DNA from: Oidiodendron maius Zn
Taxonomy: Eukaryota > Ascomycota > Leotiomycetes > Myxotrichaceae
NCBI GenBank assembly: GCA_000827325.1
Contig: KN832871.1
Coordinates: 2,046,001 to 2,110,000 of the forward strand
Length of the DNA stretch: 64,000 bases
Direction: 5' to 3'
Shown: one piece after another, positions 21,598 to 33,500 of the stretch
Position numbering within the stretch: the first letter of the stretch is position 1
How the letters are laid out: each line of letters starts with the position of its first letter
Translations under genes and position numbers: made by a program
The notes under the pieces: model-generated
The model's input: the letters and a program-made list of their open reading frames with translations, nothing else
The model's database searches: none
What the model was told of the DNA's origin: nothing

Positions 21598-22790
21598 TCA
21601 AACCCCCACCATTCCAGGACCATAGCTATTTTGTCGAGCAACCGGGCCTTGAAAGCTGTTTGATTGTACAGTCTTTGTCTGTTAGCCTCGTCATCTTGTG
21701 GATACACCATTGCACAAACCTTCTTTGGCCGCTTGCGCCCCATCCTCTCATCGCCCTCACCCGTAGAGTACCCTCCCTCCTGAGCGTCATCATCCACAAA
21801 GCCCTCACCATAACCTTCAAAGCTCGCATCGCCATATGTACGCTTTTTAATGTTCCGCTTCGGGCGAGGACCTTCCACTTTAGTAGGTCGTGGCACCGCA
21901 GCGGCTAGCGGGGGAGGTTTTTTGACACCATTAGGCAATATCTTTGGGGGCTCAACAGGGGTCGGAGTAGCAACCAACTCGCCAAGAACACTGTTATTCC
22001 ATGCGTCCTTGGGGATTATCCCTCTTGCCATCGTCACAGCCTTGCCAAGCTGTGCGGCAATGCCTTGTGGGAGGCCAGTCTCTATCTCTTTTGACGCATG
22101 GCCAAATTGTGAGTCCCATACTTCATCAGGTTGGGTCATCATGGACCATAACGTGTCAGGTGCCTCAATCTCCTTTTTTACCGAATCGAAGTTGCCGCTC
22201 AACTTAAGAACTCTTTTGATGTGTCCCTTATACGTTTTCCGAACAGTTTTCTTGGAGCCATCTGGGTTAGTTCGTGCCACAGTCTCGGCGAGCTCGCTTA
22301 ACCCATATATCTGGAAAAGATCATGGGAAAGCGGTACTGGACCAGGAGGATGAGCTGTAGGTCAAAGTCCATGTTAACGAAATGCCACAAAACTATATGC
22401 AGGGGACCTGGACGGTAAATGCCAGGATAGGCGAAGGGCTGGTAGATCTTCTAGGAAGAAGGGAGCCTTACGAGATCTGCAGAGAGAGTATTTCTTCCCA
22501 ACATCCAAGTGCAGGTCTTCAATACGGATTCTGCTGTCCTCGACGTGAACCTTTTTCTGTTCTCGATCACCATGATCTTCGAGATCACGCTTGCGTTTAC
22601 TTGAAAACTCTTCAGCGTGAGTTCCTTCCCTAGGTGCATCCGATGTAGTAGAAGACATGCTGCCGTTTATGCTGTGCGCCGGCGTGAGAAGCGACCCACC
22701 GATCTTCGGCGATGTGGTGGGCTTGGATGGGAAGTCCGTTAATTCGTACGGTGAGGGGCTCTGTGGAGTTTGTGGGTGATCAGAAGGCAT
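21598..22790 (-). CDS. MED19: Mediator subunit 19 (Rox3)
   Basis: Three exons, 22790-22472, 22354-21720, 21678-21598, 344 residues. Family signs are MPSDHPQTPQSPSPYEL at the start, IEDLHLDVGKKYSLCRS, then PLSHDLFQIYGLSELAETVA, KTYKGHIKRV, ETGLPQGIAAQLGKA and FEGYGEGFVDDD. The third exon is small. A 41-nt intron (GTTTGT...AACAG) yields the conserved end ARQNSYGPGMVGV followed by a stop, which matches known MED19 tails far better than simple read-through. An ATG 14 codons upstream (22832) is an alternative start. It is a head/hook-module Mediator subunit acting in the nucleus, and its gene is divergent with NOP4. Confidence 0.88.
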
Positions 22791-23549
22791 TTCGAGTATA
22801 GCTGTTAGCAAGTCGAGACGGAGCGAATCCAAATTGTACTATGACAAGCGGATGCTTTCTGTGGTCGACTGTGAGTGATTAGGCAGGCCGTATGTGCCAA
22901 CGCTTCGGTTGCGTGATGTTAGAGATATGAATCCTGAATCCTTAACTGTCCTGTACAGGCAGGAATGTACCACTCGATGTTGATGTCGTCCCTGGGCGGA
23001 GAGTTAATCAAGCGAAGACAAGGCGCGGTCGCAAGGCCCTCCCCAGCGCGCTCACAAGAAGGCGCAACGCTATCAGGCCAACTTCATTCAGCTGATAGAG
23101 TAACAGCCACTATTGTGATCTGTATTCGACTCTAGCGACAGATGGATGGTGGTGTTATCGACGAGGTTGGATGATCGAGTTGCAGTTGACGACCGCCCTC
23201 CGATGAGGCAAGGAGTGACGCTAGTGAAACTCACGTGATTAAACGAGGCTAGGCAAAATACGGTAGCTGTTCGTGGCAAGCGATATACTTGGGTCACCTA
23301 TTTCAAGGACGATATAAATATATGATCAACTTACTGCTTTGTAATACCGTTTAATAAAGGAAATGCAGCAGCACCTCAGATTTCTCTTTGTAGGCTGTTT
23401 CTCATCGTAAGCTTCGTGTGTTAAGGATGCTCTAAAAGTCGCGGGACTTTAGCTGGCGCCGATAAGCGAGATATTATTGATATTTTCTCTGGCAAAAAAC
23501 TTCGAGGCCAGCGATCGAGCACTCGGAGAGTACAACTCAACAGAACAAA
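22791..23549. promoter_or_regulatory. Shared divergent promoter region MED19/NOP4
   Basis: About 760 nt separate two divergent genes and contain no supported reading frame. Bidirectional promoter function is inferred from layout only. Confidence 0.5.
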
Positions 23550-25877
23550 ATGTCAGAACGAAAGCGACAAAGGCCTGATGACGATGGCCTTGCTACTGTA
23601 GAGATCTCATCTAATGGTTCACAAATACATCCCCCGAAAAGAGTTCGAAAAGAGACGAACGCTTCTGCAGGACGATCCCTCTTTGTTCGCTCACTCCCAG
23701 CAATTGCAACTAGCGAGGCGTTAACAGAACTATTCTCTCAAAGCTACCCTTTAAAGCATGCAACCGTTGTCCTTGATCCTGCAACCAAGCAGTCGAAAGG
23801 TTATGGTTTCGTCACTTTTGCAGATGCTGAAGATGCGCAGCGAGCTTTGGACGAGTTTAATGGGCAAAGCTTTCTGGGCCGGAGGATGAAGATAGAGATC
23901 GCGCAACCTAGATCTCGGGAGGTAGGGACAAAGGATGCTGTAGGAGGCAAAAAAAGGAGCGAGGTATCAGCAGAAGCTGCTGTGTTAAAACGGGCCCGGG
24001 AGGAGAAGCTGCAAGAAGCTCGAAAGCCACCGAAACTCATTATACGGAATCTACCATGGAGTATCAAGACTTCTGAGCAGTTAGCAAGTCTTTTTAGGCA
24101 GTTTGGGAAGGTCAAACATTCGGATCTGCCGAAACTCAAGGATACACAAGCGGGGTTCGGGTTTGTGGTTATGCGAGGAAGAAAGAATGCAGAGAAAGCT
24201 CTAGCCGCAGTTAATGGCAGCATTGTGGATGGCAGAACACTAGCTGTGGATTGGGCAGTCGATAAGGAGGTATGGCAAAGCAGAAACAAGTCGCCTGAAC
24301 CAGATGAAGAAGAAAACAATGACGAGACGGAGGGCGACAAAGAAATAACTGCAGATGAGCAATCGGCAGGGAATGAGGACGATGACCTTACAAACTTCAT
24401 GCGAAATTTTGGAGACGAACTTGAATCTGAAGAAGAGAGTGGCAGCGAGGACGAATCCCAAATTGAAGGCCGAGATATCGAAGAGCGTGATGTTGATTTT
24501 GATGACAATGAAAGCATGAACGAAAAACAACAGAAGACTTTCATCACAGATAATTCTTCGACTCTATTCGTTCGCAATCTACCTTACACAACACTTGATT
24601 CTGACCTCAAGGTGCATTTCCAGCAATTTGGGCCTGTCAGATATGCACGGGTTGTAATGGATCATGCAACTGACCGTCCACGTGGTACGGGATTTGTCTG
24701 CTTTTTTAATACTTCTGATGCGGAATCCTGCTTTCGAAATGCACCTGTGCATCATCCTACAGGTGCAAATGCTACCAAGGCTGGCGACGTCCCTAAAGTC
24801 AAGTATTCTATCCTTGAAAATGAGAATGCCGATGCAACCGGAGCTTATACAATTGAGGGACGAGTCCTTCAAATTTCCAAAGCTGTCGAAAAGGAAAAAG
24901 CTGTCAGGTTGACTGAAGATGGAACAAACTTTCGAGATAATCGCGACAAAGATAAACGCAAGTTGTACCTTCTTTCAGAAGGTACAGTTGCCCCAGGTAT
25001 GCCTCTATATGACATGCTCTCTCCATCGGAGATCAAGATGCGCCAGGACAGTGCCACGCAGCGGAAGAAGCTAATCCAAAACAACCCAACCCTCCATCTC
25101 AGTCTAACACGTCTCTCAATCCGTAATATACCGCGAAATTTCAATTCTAAAGACCTTAAAGCCCTAGCCCGCGAAGCTGTGGTGGGTTTTGCGAAAGATG
25201 TCAAGAACGGCCGCCGAGTCCAATTATCAAAAGAAGAGGAAGCCCGAGGAGGGGATGAAATGCGGGAGGCGGAGAGACTTCGAAAAGCAAAGGGCAAGGG
25301 AATTGTTCGTCAATCCAAGATTGTATTCGAAGGCAGAGAGGGTGCGAAGATTTCCGAGGATAGTGGTGCTGGAAGGTCTCGAGGATATGGTTTTGTAGAG
25401 TTCAGCAGCCATAGGTGGGCGCTGATGGGATTGAGATGGCTGAATGGGCATCAGCTCACCAATGCATCAGGCAAGAAGCAGAGACTGATCGCCGAATTTT
25501 CAATCGAAAATGCTCAAGTGGTGCAGAGAAGAAAGGAGAAAGAGGAGAAAGCGCGAACACGATCAAGGGAGGTTCAAGAAGCTCGCGAGAGGGGAGAGCT
25601 GTCGGGCAAAGAGAAAAAACCACTGTCAAAGAATACTCTAATGAAAAAAACGAGAGTAGGGACTAAAGCTGGTAAAAAGGCTGGGGAGAGAAAGACTCTC
25701 AGCAGAGGTACCCAAGAAAAAATGCCGAGGGGAAAGAAGGCTGGTAAGACGCTAGAGAGTCTTGAGAAATCTAAGCAAACCCCCGCTACCAGCGAGGAAG
25801 GAAAGCTTGTGAAGAGGGCACAAATTATTCAAAAGAAACGCATGATGAGGAGGAATCGAAAGAAGGGCAGTGCATAA
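23550..25877 (+). CDS. NOP4: Nucleolar RNA-binding protein Nop4 (RBM28 homologue)
   Basis: A single 775-codon exon. It carries four RNA-recognition motifs: RRM1 at about 43-121 (SLFVRSLP, GYGFVTF), RRM2 at about 160-240 (KLIIRNLPW, GFGFVVM), RRM3 at about 335-446 (TLFVRNLPYTT, GTGFVCF) and RRM4 at about 520-650 (RLSIRNIPRNF, GYGFVEF). An acidic stretch lies between RRM2 and RRM3, and a Lys-rich tail contains repeated nuclear-localisation-type runs. The layout matches yeast Nop4/Nop77, needed for 27S pre-rRNA processing and 60S assembly. RRM3 and RRM4 carry inserts, as in orthologues. Confidence 0.93.
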   Translation: MSERKRQRPDDDGLATVEISSNGSQIHPPKRVRKETNASAGRSLFVRSLPAIATSEALTELFSQSYPLKHATVVLDPATKQSKGYGFVTFADAEDAQRALDEFNGQSFLGRRMKIEIAQPRSREVGTKDAVGGKKRSEVSAEAAVLKRAREEKLQEARKPPKLIIRNLPWSIKTSEQLASLFRQFGKVKHSDLPKLKDTQAGFGFVVMRGRKNAEKALAAVNGSIVDGRTLAVDWAVDKEVWQSRNKSPEPDEEENNDETEGDKEITADEQSAGNEDDDLTNFMRNFGDELESEEESGSEDESQIEGRDIEERDVDFDDNESMNEKQQKTFITDNSSTLFVRNLPYTTLDSDLKVHFQQFGPVRYARVVMDHATDRPRGTGFVCFFNTSDAESCFRNAPVHHPTGANATKAGDVPKVKYSILENENADATGAYTIEGRVLQISKAVEKEKAVRLTEDGTNFRDNRDKDKRKLYLLSEGTVAPGMPLYDMLSPSEIKMRQDSATQRKKLIQNNPTLHLSLTRLSIRNIPRNFNSKDLKALAREAVVGFAKDVKNGRRVQLSKEEEARGGDEMREAERLRKAKGKGIVRQSKIVFEGREGAKISEDSGAGRSRGYGFVEFSSHRWALMGLRWLNGHQLTNASGKKQRLIAEFSIENAQVVQRRKEKEEKARTRSREVQEARERGELSGKEKKPLSKNTLMKKTRVGTKAGKKAGERKTLSRGTQEKMPRGKKAGKTLESLEKSKQTPATSEEGKLVKRAQIIQKKRMMRRNRKKGSA

Positions 25878-26250
25878 TGTGTCGCCGTGGACAAGCCCAA
25901 GAGCAATAGTTGTTAATAGAGTTCTACATATCTCGCCTTCTTCCTGTCCTTAAATACTCGTGATGAGTACTCCCATCCACTGTGCTCATTATATCACTAT
26001 ATTGCAACAAGAATGTGGTCAAATTTTGAATGGATAGAATTCGAAATGAGAAGTTTTAGAGCTTGGAGGGCAGTAGGTGCAGTGAACACTTCCTCAATTT
26101 GGAAATTGGGAACAATCAGATTTGTTAATAGTCAAGGTTATGTTCGATAGCGTCTAGCAAATCCAAGATAAACCAGATGCTACAGAAAGATGTAGTTGAG
26201 TTGAACCTTTTGATATTTTTAGACTATATATATATATACATGGTCGCGTT
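25878..26250. other. Convergent 3' intergenic region NOP4/MED5
   Basis: The 3' ends of two convergent genes, with a short TA dinucleotide tract at about 26224-26239. No gene. Confidence 0.5.
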
Positions 26251-29200
26251 CTAGAAGGTAATCCCATCACCCATTTGGCTGAAGATGTCCCCTTCCATGC
26301 CATCAGCTCCAGTAATAAGGCCGGTCATTAAATCTGTCTCTGCATTAATTACATCCTCGATACTCTGCCCATTCCCCATACCGCCAGCTATAGCATCATC
26401 AAGCGCCGCATCTAATGCTCCATGCAGAGCAACATCCAGACCGCCCATTGCGTCAGATGGGATTAACGGCGGCTGCTGCACGGCCATCTGCGTCTCTACT
26501 CTCCTGTGAAGACGTATGGCCGTCTCTGCTTGGACTGGATCTGTCTTGTGCAACTTTGGAGCGTTCTCGGCTTCGATTTTGAGCGCCTCACGCAGAGTCA
26601 TTCGACGTTGGAGTGGTGTGCGGGAGCTCGCATCCTCCATAATATCTATTCCGGACGTGGTGTCCCATGACAAGACATCAGGTGCGCAGACCAAGGCGGT
26701 GGCTACATCGAGGACAGCTGGGCCATTGCCTGCCTCATCTTGTGCTCTCACCTCATCAAGAATTGTGCTGAGCAGTCGTTTGGCGCCGAGTAGCTTCAGC
26801 CCGACTAGAATTTGTCGGTGAGTGTAGTTTGCCGGGCTAATGTTGATCCCCGGGTTAATTCCCCAATGCACCAAGCCGTTAATGGTGATTTTGATTGCCG
26901 CTGTTATGCCACCACCAGTGGTGCTTGTCCAGGATTCAAGCTCCATGTGCTCACTTGCACCTCTTCTCTCCCATCCGAGATTACTGCGGAGTGCTTTGGA
27001 CAATGGTTCAACGTCTTGGCGCTGAGGTTCCGCACGCTGTAGCCAACGGAGACTGTGCTCTAAATTCTTCGCAACGATATTAATAATTGTGTTTAACATT
27101 TGTGATGCTTCCATATTGTTAGAGATGGAGGCCGGGTTGGTGATTAATGCAGAGAGTATTTGGAGAACAGCGTTAGCATCACCTCGAGACTCCCACAAAT
27201 GGGATGATAGCCAAGTGATTGCCGGGATGAGTGACGGAAGGAGAAAGGGTTCGACAAATAATTCCAACCCACCCCTCAGGCTCTCTTCGGGTAGGTTATT
27301 GGTTGAGCATGCGAGCACAATGTGATGGAATAATGTTGGAACGAGGAGATGAAAATCCTGTGGTGGACAGGACGACATCAGTTCATCACCCAGCCCACCA
27401 CTTTCGTTGTCAAACAAGCCTCGAATCCACCCATCCAGATGGTTTTGCTCTTGTCCCGTCAGAGTGTCCATGGCACGGGATAGATGTCCTTGATCTAGCA
27501 GTTTTGCGACGAAGGACGAATGGGAGTAAATGCCGAGGTCTGTCGTAGACAAATTGTATCGATGAACAAATGACAGCAGGAGGAGAAGGACAGAGCCAAA
27601 CTCTTCATATACTGGTTGATATTCTACTTGATCCTCGTCGTAATGCCAGTTATCCAGCAAATCGCAGATAGGTCGGAGAATTGTGATGGGTTTGTCGAAA
27701 AGTAGCATTACATCTAGCGAGGACGACTTTCGGGCTAATAAGCTGCAAATCATTTTGAGAGTTACCGTTTCTCGGTTGCTACAGAGTCGCCCAATGACCT
27801 ATTGTAATTAGTATATTTCGTCGAAGAGACAGGGGAAGTACAGACTTCAGTAAGTGCTTGGCTAACAGCTCCTACGTTTCCATCCATATGATCAAGCTCA
27901 TCGATCATACTCTCGATCTTTTCTGGGTCTGACAAAAATTGCTGTACCAGATCATCTTTGACATATCTGCCACCAGCAGGCAAGCTCTGCATGGGTATGT
28001 CACCGAGTAACGCCTCAATACTAGACTCCTCCACCAAACCATGCAGGCAACAAGCAAAACAAAAATCTTGCCGGACGGAGTCTGAGAACATATCGTTACT
28101 ACTCGATTCATCAAATAATGTTGATAATGTGGGAAAAGCGTTTGTATCTACACGACTGAACGCAGCCGTGATGCAGAATTCGGATGTTAGAGGTGGGTAG
28201 AATGATGCAGAAAGGGCTGTAAGAAGCAGAGGTACTTTGTTGATAAGAAATGAACGAAGGAGAGTGGTAGTTTGTACAGCTTCATTATGCAGTTTTGCAT
28301 TGGCCAAGATGTCGAAAGATGCAAGGATCAGATCAATAGCCGTGGATTGTACATCGCCCTGATTGAGTCAGTGCAGGAATTATACTTGAGGAGAAAATCA
28401 AACCTGATATCGATTCTGTAAATAGCCAAATATAGCATTATCATCTATGAGCGGTCTTGCCACAAGCTACAGCAATTAGTACAAGTCATGTTTGCGGACG
28501 AACAAGTGACCTACCAAAGCGCTTAAATAAATATACAATCCGGCTCTCGAGTTTATGCTTGGTACATCAGCAATAACAAGACTATCCATGCCCAGATTCA
28601 ATCCTTCGTCGAGCATGTCATCAATGGCATTGCTAGCACTGCTTTTTTTTTCGGGGGGCTCAATCGCAACAAGTGTTTGTGATCTGAATAATTCTAGCCT
28701 CCCGGCTGTTGGCGGATGCATTAACAATGGCACGAAATCACCCAGTGTTTTCGACAGCAGTGTCACCGTGCCTTTAGGACAGCTCTTCTTGCTGAGTGCC
28801 TCTACCACCCGGGCATTATCGACCACGGTAACGACGAGAGTCCCTAAAGCCGTAGTGGTCGCGCTCATTTCTTGTGCCTGGGTATGCCCCAAGTTCAGCA
28901 TCTCGCTCGCTTTATTCCCTGCGGATGTTACAAGCTCCATCCACTTAATTGTAACTAAGATTAAGTCAATTGTTTCTTGGATGTGTTTGGGCGCACGGCC
29001 AGAGGTAATGTATTTCGCGGCTTGGTAGAAGAGCGTCTCTTCAGTTGCGTATGAGTTGGACCATCTATTTCGCCGCTCGCCAACTTTTCGGCGCTCATCC
29101 TCTTCGCCACCCCTAGATGTCCCTTTACTCTGCCTATCCGCATCCTGTGTTTCGAGAACCGCGCCGAATGTAGAGTATTTCCGCAACGCTCTCAATATTG

Positions 29201-29432
29201 CCGGGATATTAACCAGCTCTAATGCTAGCATGATCTGCATATATCGCGGGATCCTGGGGTCGAGAGATCCGCCATTGGTAGCTGATGGTCGCAGGAATAG
29301 GTCGCTGATGTGGCTAGGAGAGAGGGGAGATTTGGATGAGAGTAGTTGAACATAGGATTCGAAGCTTTCAGGCTCGAGGCGCGTCGCGAGGCTGTGAGAG
29401 AGGAATTTGGACCATGATTGCGCGGCAGACAT
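26251..29432 (-). CDS. MED5: Mediator subunit 5 (Nut1)
   Basis: Four exons, 29432-28515, 28466-28404, 28358-27846, 27798-26251, 1013 residues. It starts MSAAQSWSKFLSHSLATRL, and long alpha-helical repeats without compositional bias follow. Conserved MED5 blocks are QAAKYITSGRAPKH, FGYLQNRYQGDVQSTAIDLI, the block SNRETVTLKMICSLLARKSS, VMLLFDKPITILRPI, and a C-terminus ending FSQMGDGITF. The second exon is only 63 nt. The donor of intron 3 reads GTCTGT, non-ideal, but it is the one that keeps the frame and joins TEV to IGRLCSNRE. It is a tail-module Mediator subunit that communicates with activators. Confidence 0.88.
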
Positions 29433-29904
29433 GGTCAGGTAGGCAGGTAGAGCGACAGGGAATTTCACATATCACCTGTGAGGAAAGCCCTCTGTGAAGT
29501 GCGTTGCGAGCAGGAAGATCGCAGATGGGTAGTTGTTCTGGGATGTTTGGAGCGGAGATCGGCGGAGAAGAAAGCGAGGCGGAGCGGGACGGGGCGGGGC
29601 GGAATTCTACGTCTGTGGAGAGAAGTCTTGGCGCCTCAGCCTTCCGGCTTCAGCCCTGTCTATACCTTACGGAGGGATATTCGGAGGCACATATGAAACA
29701 AAGCAAGATTTTACGTGCTACAGGCGTCGTTGCCTTGTTGTATGGATAAACACGCATATGATGGCCAGATTGAGGAATTGGGACATAGAATTAACTTTCT
29801 AGGTATCACCACGCACTGCACTCAGGCCACCAACTGCAACGATGGCAGAAGAAAGCCGTCTTCTAGCAGATAATATTAAGTCATATTTATTTCATCAGAG
29901 ATGA
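29433..29904. other. Intergenic, MED5 promoter
   Basis: Contains a GC-rich run at about 29560-29610 close upstream of the MED5 start. No gene. Confidence 0.5.
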
Positions 29905-30528
29905 TTACTCTTTAGGCTCTCTCTTTGCACGCGATGCATCCTTCATCACATCAGGGGAGCGTGGTCCCAGCATCCAGTCCTGCATTGCGAGCCATTCGCT
30001 CCATGTGGCCTCGGCAGTCTGGATCTCTTCCTCTGTGGCCCCCCTCAGCGGAGTCAAAAATGGGCAACTTTCGTTAGGCGACATATCGTACGCCTGTTTG
30101 ACCTTCATCCAGCTCGTACTCTTTGCGGCAAACAGATAATTTCGTCTCTCAACCTCGTGTATGGACCCGACGCCCTGCACCCAATCGTCACCAAAGAACC
30201 CACGCAATACACCGGGCGAATCATGACCCGTCGCTATTAACCGCCGGATGTAGGGGATTAATGATACTTGAGGATCAGGCTGGGGAGCAGAGTTGTTGGG
30301 GTGTGAAGACGTAGATGTGGAAGATGATACAGGGTTGGGATGCTTCTGGTACGGCAGCTGGATGTTGATGTAGGCAGCGAGGGCTCGAATGGGTGCGGTG
30401 TGCTGCGCATGGTCGAGGAAGTAGCGGTGGCACGACGAAAACTTGGTATACCACTCCAGGATACCAAAGTCTGGTTTGGGTAGGCGCGGATCAGAGCGAG
30501 CTGACGTGCTGGCTTGACTGGAGGCCAT
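29905..30528 (-). CDS. Conserved fungal protein of unknown function
   Basis: A single exon of 207 residues starting MASSQASTSARSD. Distinct blocks are PDFGILEWYTKFSSCHRYF, TAPIRALAAYINIQLPYQ, LIPYIRRLIATGHDSPGVL, GFFGDDWVQGVG, EVERRNYLFAAKSTSWMKV and EATWSEWLAMQDWML. I recognise it as a widespread small filamentous-fungal protein, sometimes labelled in databases as an apoptosis inhibitor ('Ilp'). I see no BIR or other defined domain that supports that label. No signal peptide or membrane helix. A Ser/Thr/Pro-rich insert lies near 70-90. An in-frame ATG at 30630 is less likely to be the start. Confidence 0.7.
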   Translation of the reverse strand: MASSQASTSARSDPRLPKPDFGILEWYTKFSSCHRYFLDHAQHTAPIRALAAYINIQLPYQKHPNPVSSSTSTSSHPNNSAPQPDPQVSLIPYIRRLIATGHDSPGVLRGFFGDDWVQGVGSIHEVERRNYLFAAKSTSWMKVKQAYDMSPNESCPFLTPLRGATEEEIQTAEATWSEWLAMQDWMLGPRSPDVMKDASRAKREPKE

Positions 30529-33500
30529 GTTCGCTGGGAGAGCCTGCAGAGTTAGCCGGCGTTGGATCGAGGCAGGTCCTTCGAGGGGGAAGGCTTCCGG
30601 TGCAGCCACCACCGCCAGACACAGAGACAATCACCTGTAGGGACTGGAATACAGCGCCAGTTCCCACCCAACTGGGACGCAGCTCGGCCCGTTGCGCAGA
30701 GGCTACACTCAAGAAGCAGTCGAGGCGGACGTTGGTAATGGCCGGAGCACAGGTGGTGACCATTCATGCACGAACCCGCGCTGCTTCCAGAGGGTAGAGA
30801 GGAGGCCCACGGCGATGGTTTCCAGGCCACGCAAGGAAAGAACTAGGAGAGTGCAAGACATCGTAGGCGACCGCCGAGGGAATGGCAGGGGCTTCTTATA
30901 GAGATGTCTTACACTGCATCTGTCAGTCAGGTCTGCGTCTGGAGCGACCAAGGACAGGGCCAAGCTACCTGGACCCAGCACCGTAAAGGCCTTTGCGGAG
31001 TGGTGGGCAGAGAGGCCAAGAGGCACGAGCAGACGACGACAGACGCGGAGGACATGGTTTCCCTGGGTAGAAGGACGGCCGTGAGGGGCGATAGCGAGGC
31101 GCGGAGGGGAGTGGAGGGGAGTGGAGCGCAGTGCAGTGAAGAGAGGACGAAGAGGGAAATTGAACTCGTCGCTGCTTTCAGGACAGAAACTGCACGCGAG
31201 TCACGATGGATGTGCGACGAGAGCTTCCGTCGTCCTGGAAAGATCCTATCGACAACAAGTAGCTCCTGCTGCGATGCCTGTCCCGTCAAAGGCTTGACTC
31301 TCGACACAGATGCCGCCTCTGCCAGCAGACAATGCCGCGCCATGTTGATCGCTGGCGGGCTCTCGGACGCCGGAAGTTGGTAAACAGGGGCAGCTGCTAC
31401 CCTGCACCAGGTGGCTTTCCGGGCGGGACGCCCACTGAACAGTGCACTGTCTGGGGGTCGAAATTCCTCCGAAGGCATGCTGGCAGCTGGCGAGGGGCAT
31501 GTGCAGTCGATCATACCCAACCTATGGCGATCGACCTTGGCGACTACGGCCATGGACGCGCGGGTGAACGCGAAGGAAACGAAAGCCTCTTTGCTCTCGC
31601 CCGAGAGGTACAGAAACGCCTCTCCCCGCTCTATCATTCCTCTATCGGGCCAGGCCGTGTGAATGAGAGAGCGCGTCGTTTCCCTAGCCTGGCGATCATC
31701 CACCCTCATCATCGCCCAATGTGGTTCAATCCTCCGATCACTGACTCCAACTCGCCTCCCCAGCGCATCATCCTCGAGCGCCCCTGCTCAGAGGCCTTAC
31801 AAAGGTACAGGCCATACGGAGTATCTGGGTAGACACAGCGGAACCGGCCGCCTATGTTGAGCCAGGTCCCTCTTTGGATGACAGGGACCCCGTCCATCAT
31901 CCAAGATGTCCAAAGAAGGGCCTCGTGTCCTCCCGGTATCTGGGGAGCTGATCTGAGATCCCGATTTAGCGCCACGGTGGCAAAAAGATGCCCGCGCCGC
32001 CCAGTGTCTCTTACCTCGAATGGCTCACGAACTTGGCGCCTGTGTTGTGCGGCTCCTAGCCACTCCCACGCCGAGGCGACATATGGGGGGGAACATATTG
32101 AGGCATCCTTCCGGGTGTCGTCGGGGCCATCCTTCCGCACACCCACCAGCCCCTCTTGCAATATTGATGACACTACTCTGACTGAACATACTAGGTAGAA
32201 TGCTACTCGCGCCGCATGAAGCTAATGGACCCTCAATGTCAGATTTCTTAAGTGGGGTGTAGGTCCAACAGAAGGTTGGTTTACGCCATTGTTGGTTACA
32301 ATGCAAACTGGCAGATCTCGTACACCTTGTTCTCTCAAAAGGGATCAATGTCAGAGGCATTATTACCATTCTCACATAATTTCGGTTCCTGCAATCTTGT
32401 CAAACCTATCTCCCAGTATTTGGAAGCGTATCTGAGATTTGGAACTATGGTGTAGCATGCTGTGCTACTCATAGCACAAAGCAGCTATAATCCAAGGTAG
32501 GTGATGAATATGAACTGCACGAGAGTGCAGGGTTATTCCTACCAATTCTCTGGATGTTACTGGGTGGATTGTATATATTTTACAGATCTTTATCATAAGG
32601 CGATGCTCCTAACAGGTATTCGAAAGTCATGGAACGCATAGACTCTCCCTACGGCTGTGTGGCTTCGCAATGGCTAGCTTCACGCATCCTCTCGGGTTCT
32701 CCGAGTGCCATCAATACTGCGGATAATCTCTAGCAATGTATATGTTAGGAACATGTAGTTTCGCATTTGCAACTTAACACTCGTTCCGGGACTTGCAATA
32801 GTTTGCAGCCACCAACCTTTCCGGCTCTCTCCCGAAGAAGGGTTGCCATCACACAATTTCTAAGGACACCTCCACAGCCATAATCGTTGCACGCTGCAGC
32901 CCGATCTGTCTCAGGTTATGTAGTTATGAATTGTGGCGTCTACAAATCCGGGCTCTGGCAGTCCCCAATCCGAAATCCAAATTTGCCCTAGGATGGATTC
33001 GAGCTCGCATCCCTGAAGAGCCATGTTCTAATCAAATCTCCCATGTATGAAATCTCCGGGTGCGGCTGAACAACCTGGCACGTTCATCTTAATTGGCAGC
33101 ATTACACGCCTGTCAAGCCGATCAAGAGATCGCTCTGCCTGTTACCATTTTGCGCCAGGAGATCTGCTGTCCGCCACAAAGACGCTAGGAATTCAACAGG
33201 TAGACGAAAATCCCGAGGTTCATCACGCACTGAACACATTCGGCCTCCCCGCCGCTGGGCTGTATTGGTTCCTGGGACCTCCTACTATGTCTCTTTTCTC
33301 TCTTAGAGCCGCTCTGACCTCTCCATGGCGCGGCTGTTCAGTTCAGCCCGCCGCAACACGGGGAAGTTTTACCTAGTCTGGAATATGCACCTGCGCCGGA
33401 AGATTCCCTTTATGCCGGCGTTATAGCGGCGATGGCATCAACCTTCACCATCTCTCTCTTTTCAGAAGCTTGTGCATATATGATATCTATCGCTGCAGGC

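Noticed and set aside
23801-24577. 258-codon minus frame opposite NOP4
   Set aside because: Antisense shadow of the RRM gene; Ser-rich because it reads acidic codons backwards.
30927-31712. 261-codon minus frame in GC-rich DNA
   Set aside because: Several overlapping frames on both strands are equally long, a sign of GC-driven openness; no domain or low-entropy core is visible.
32990-33040. tRNA-like B-box (gattcgagctc) sequence
   Set aside because: A normal T-stem with a seven-base loop cannot be formed, and no matching acceptor stem or anticodon arm was found.
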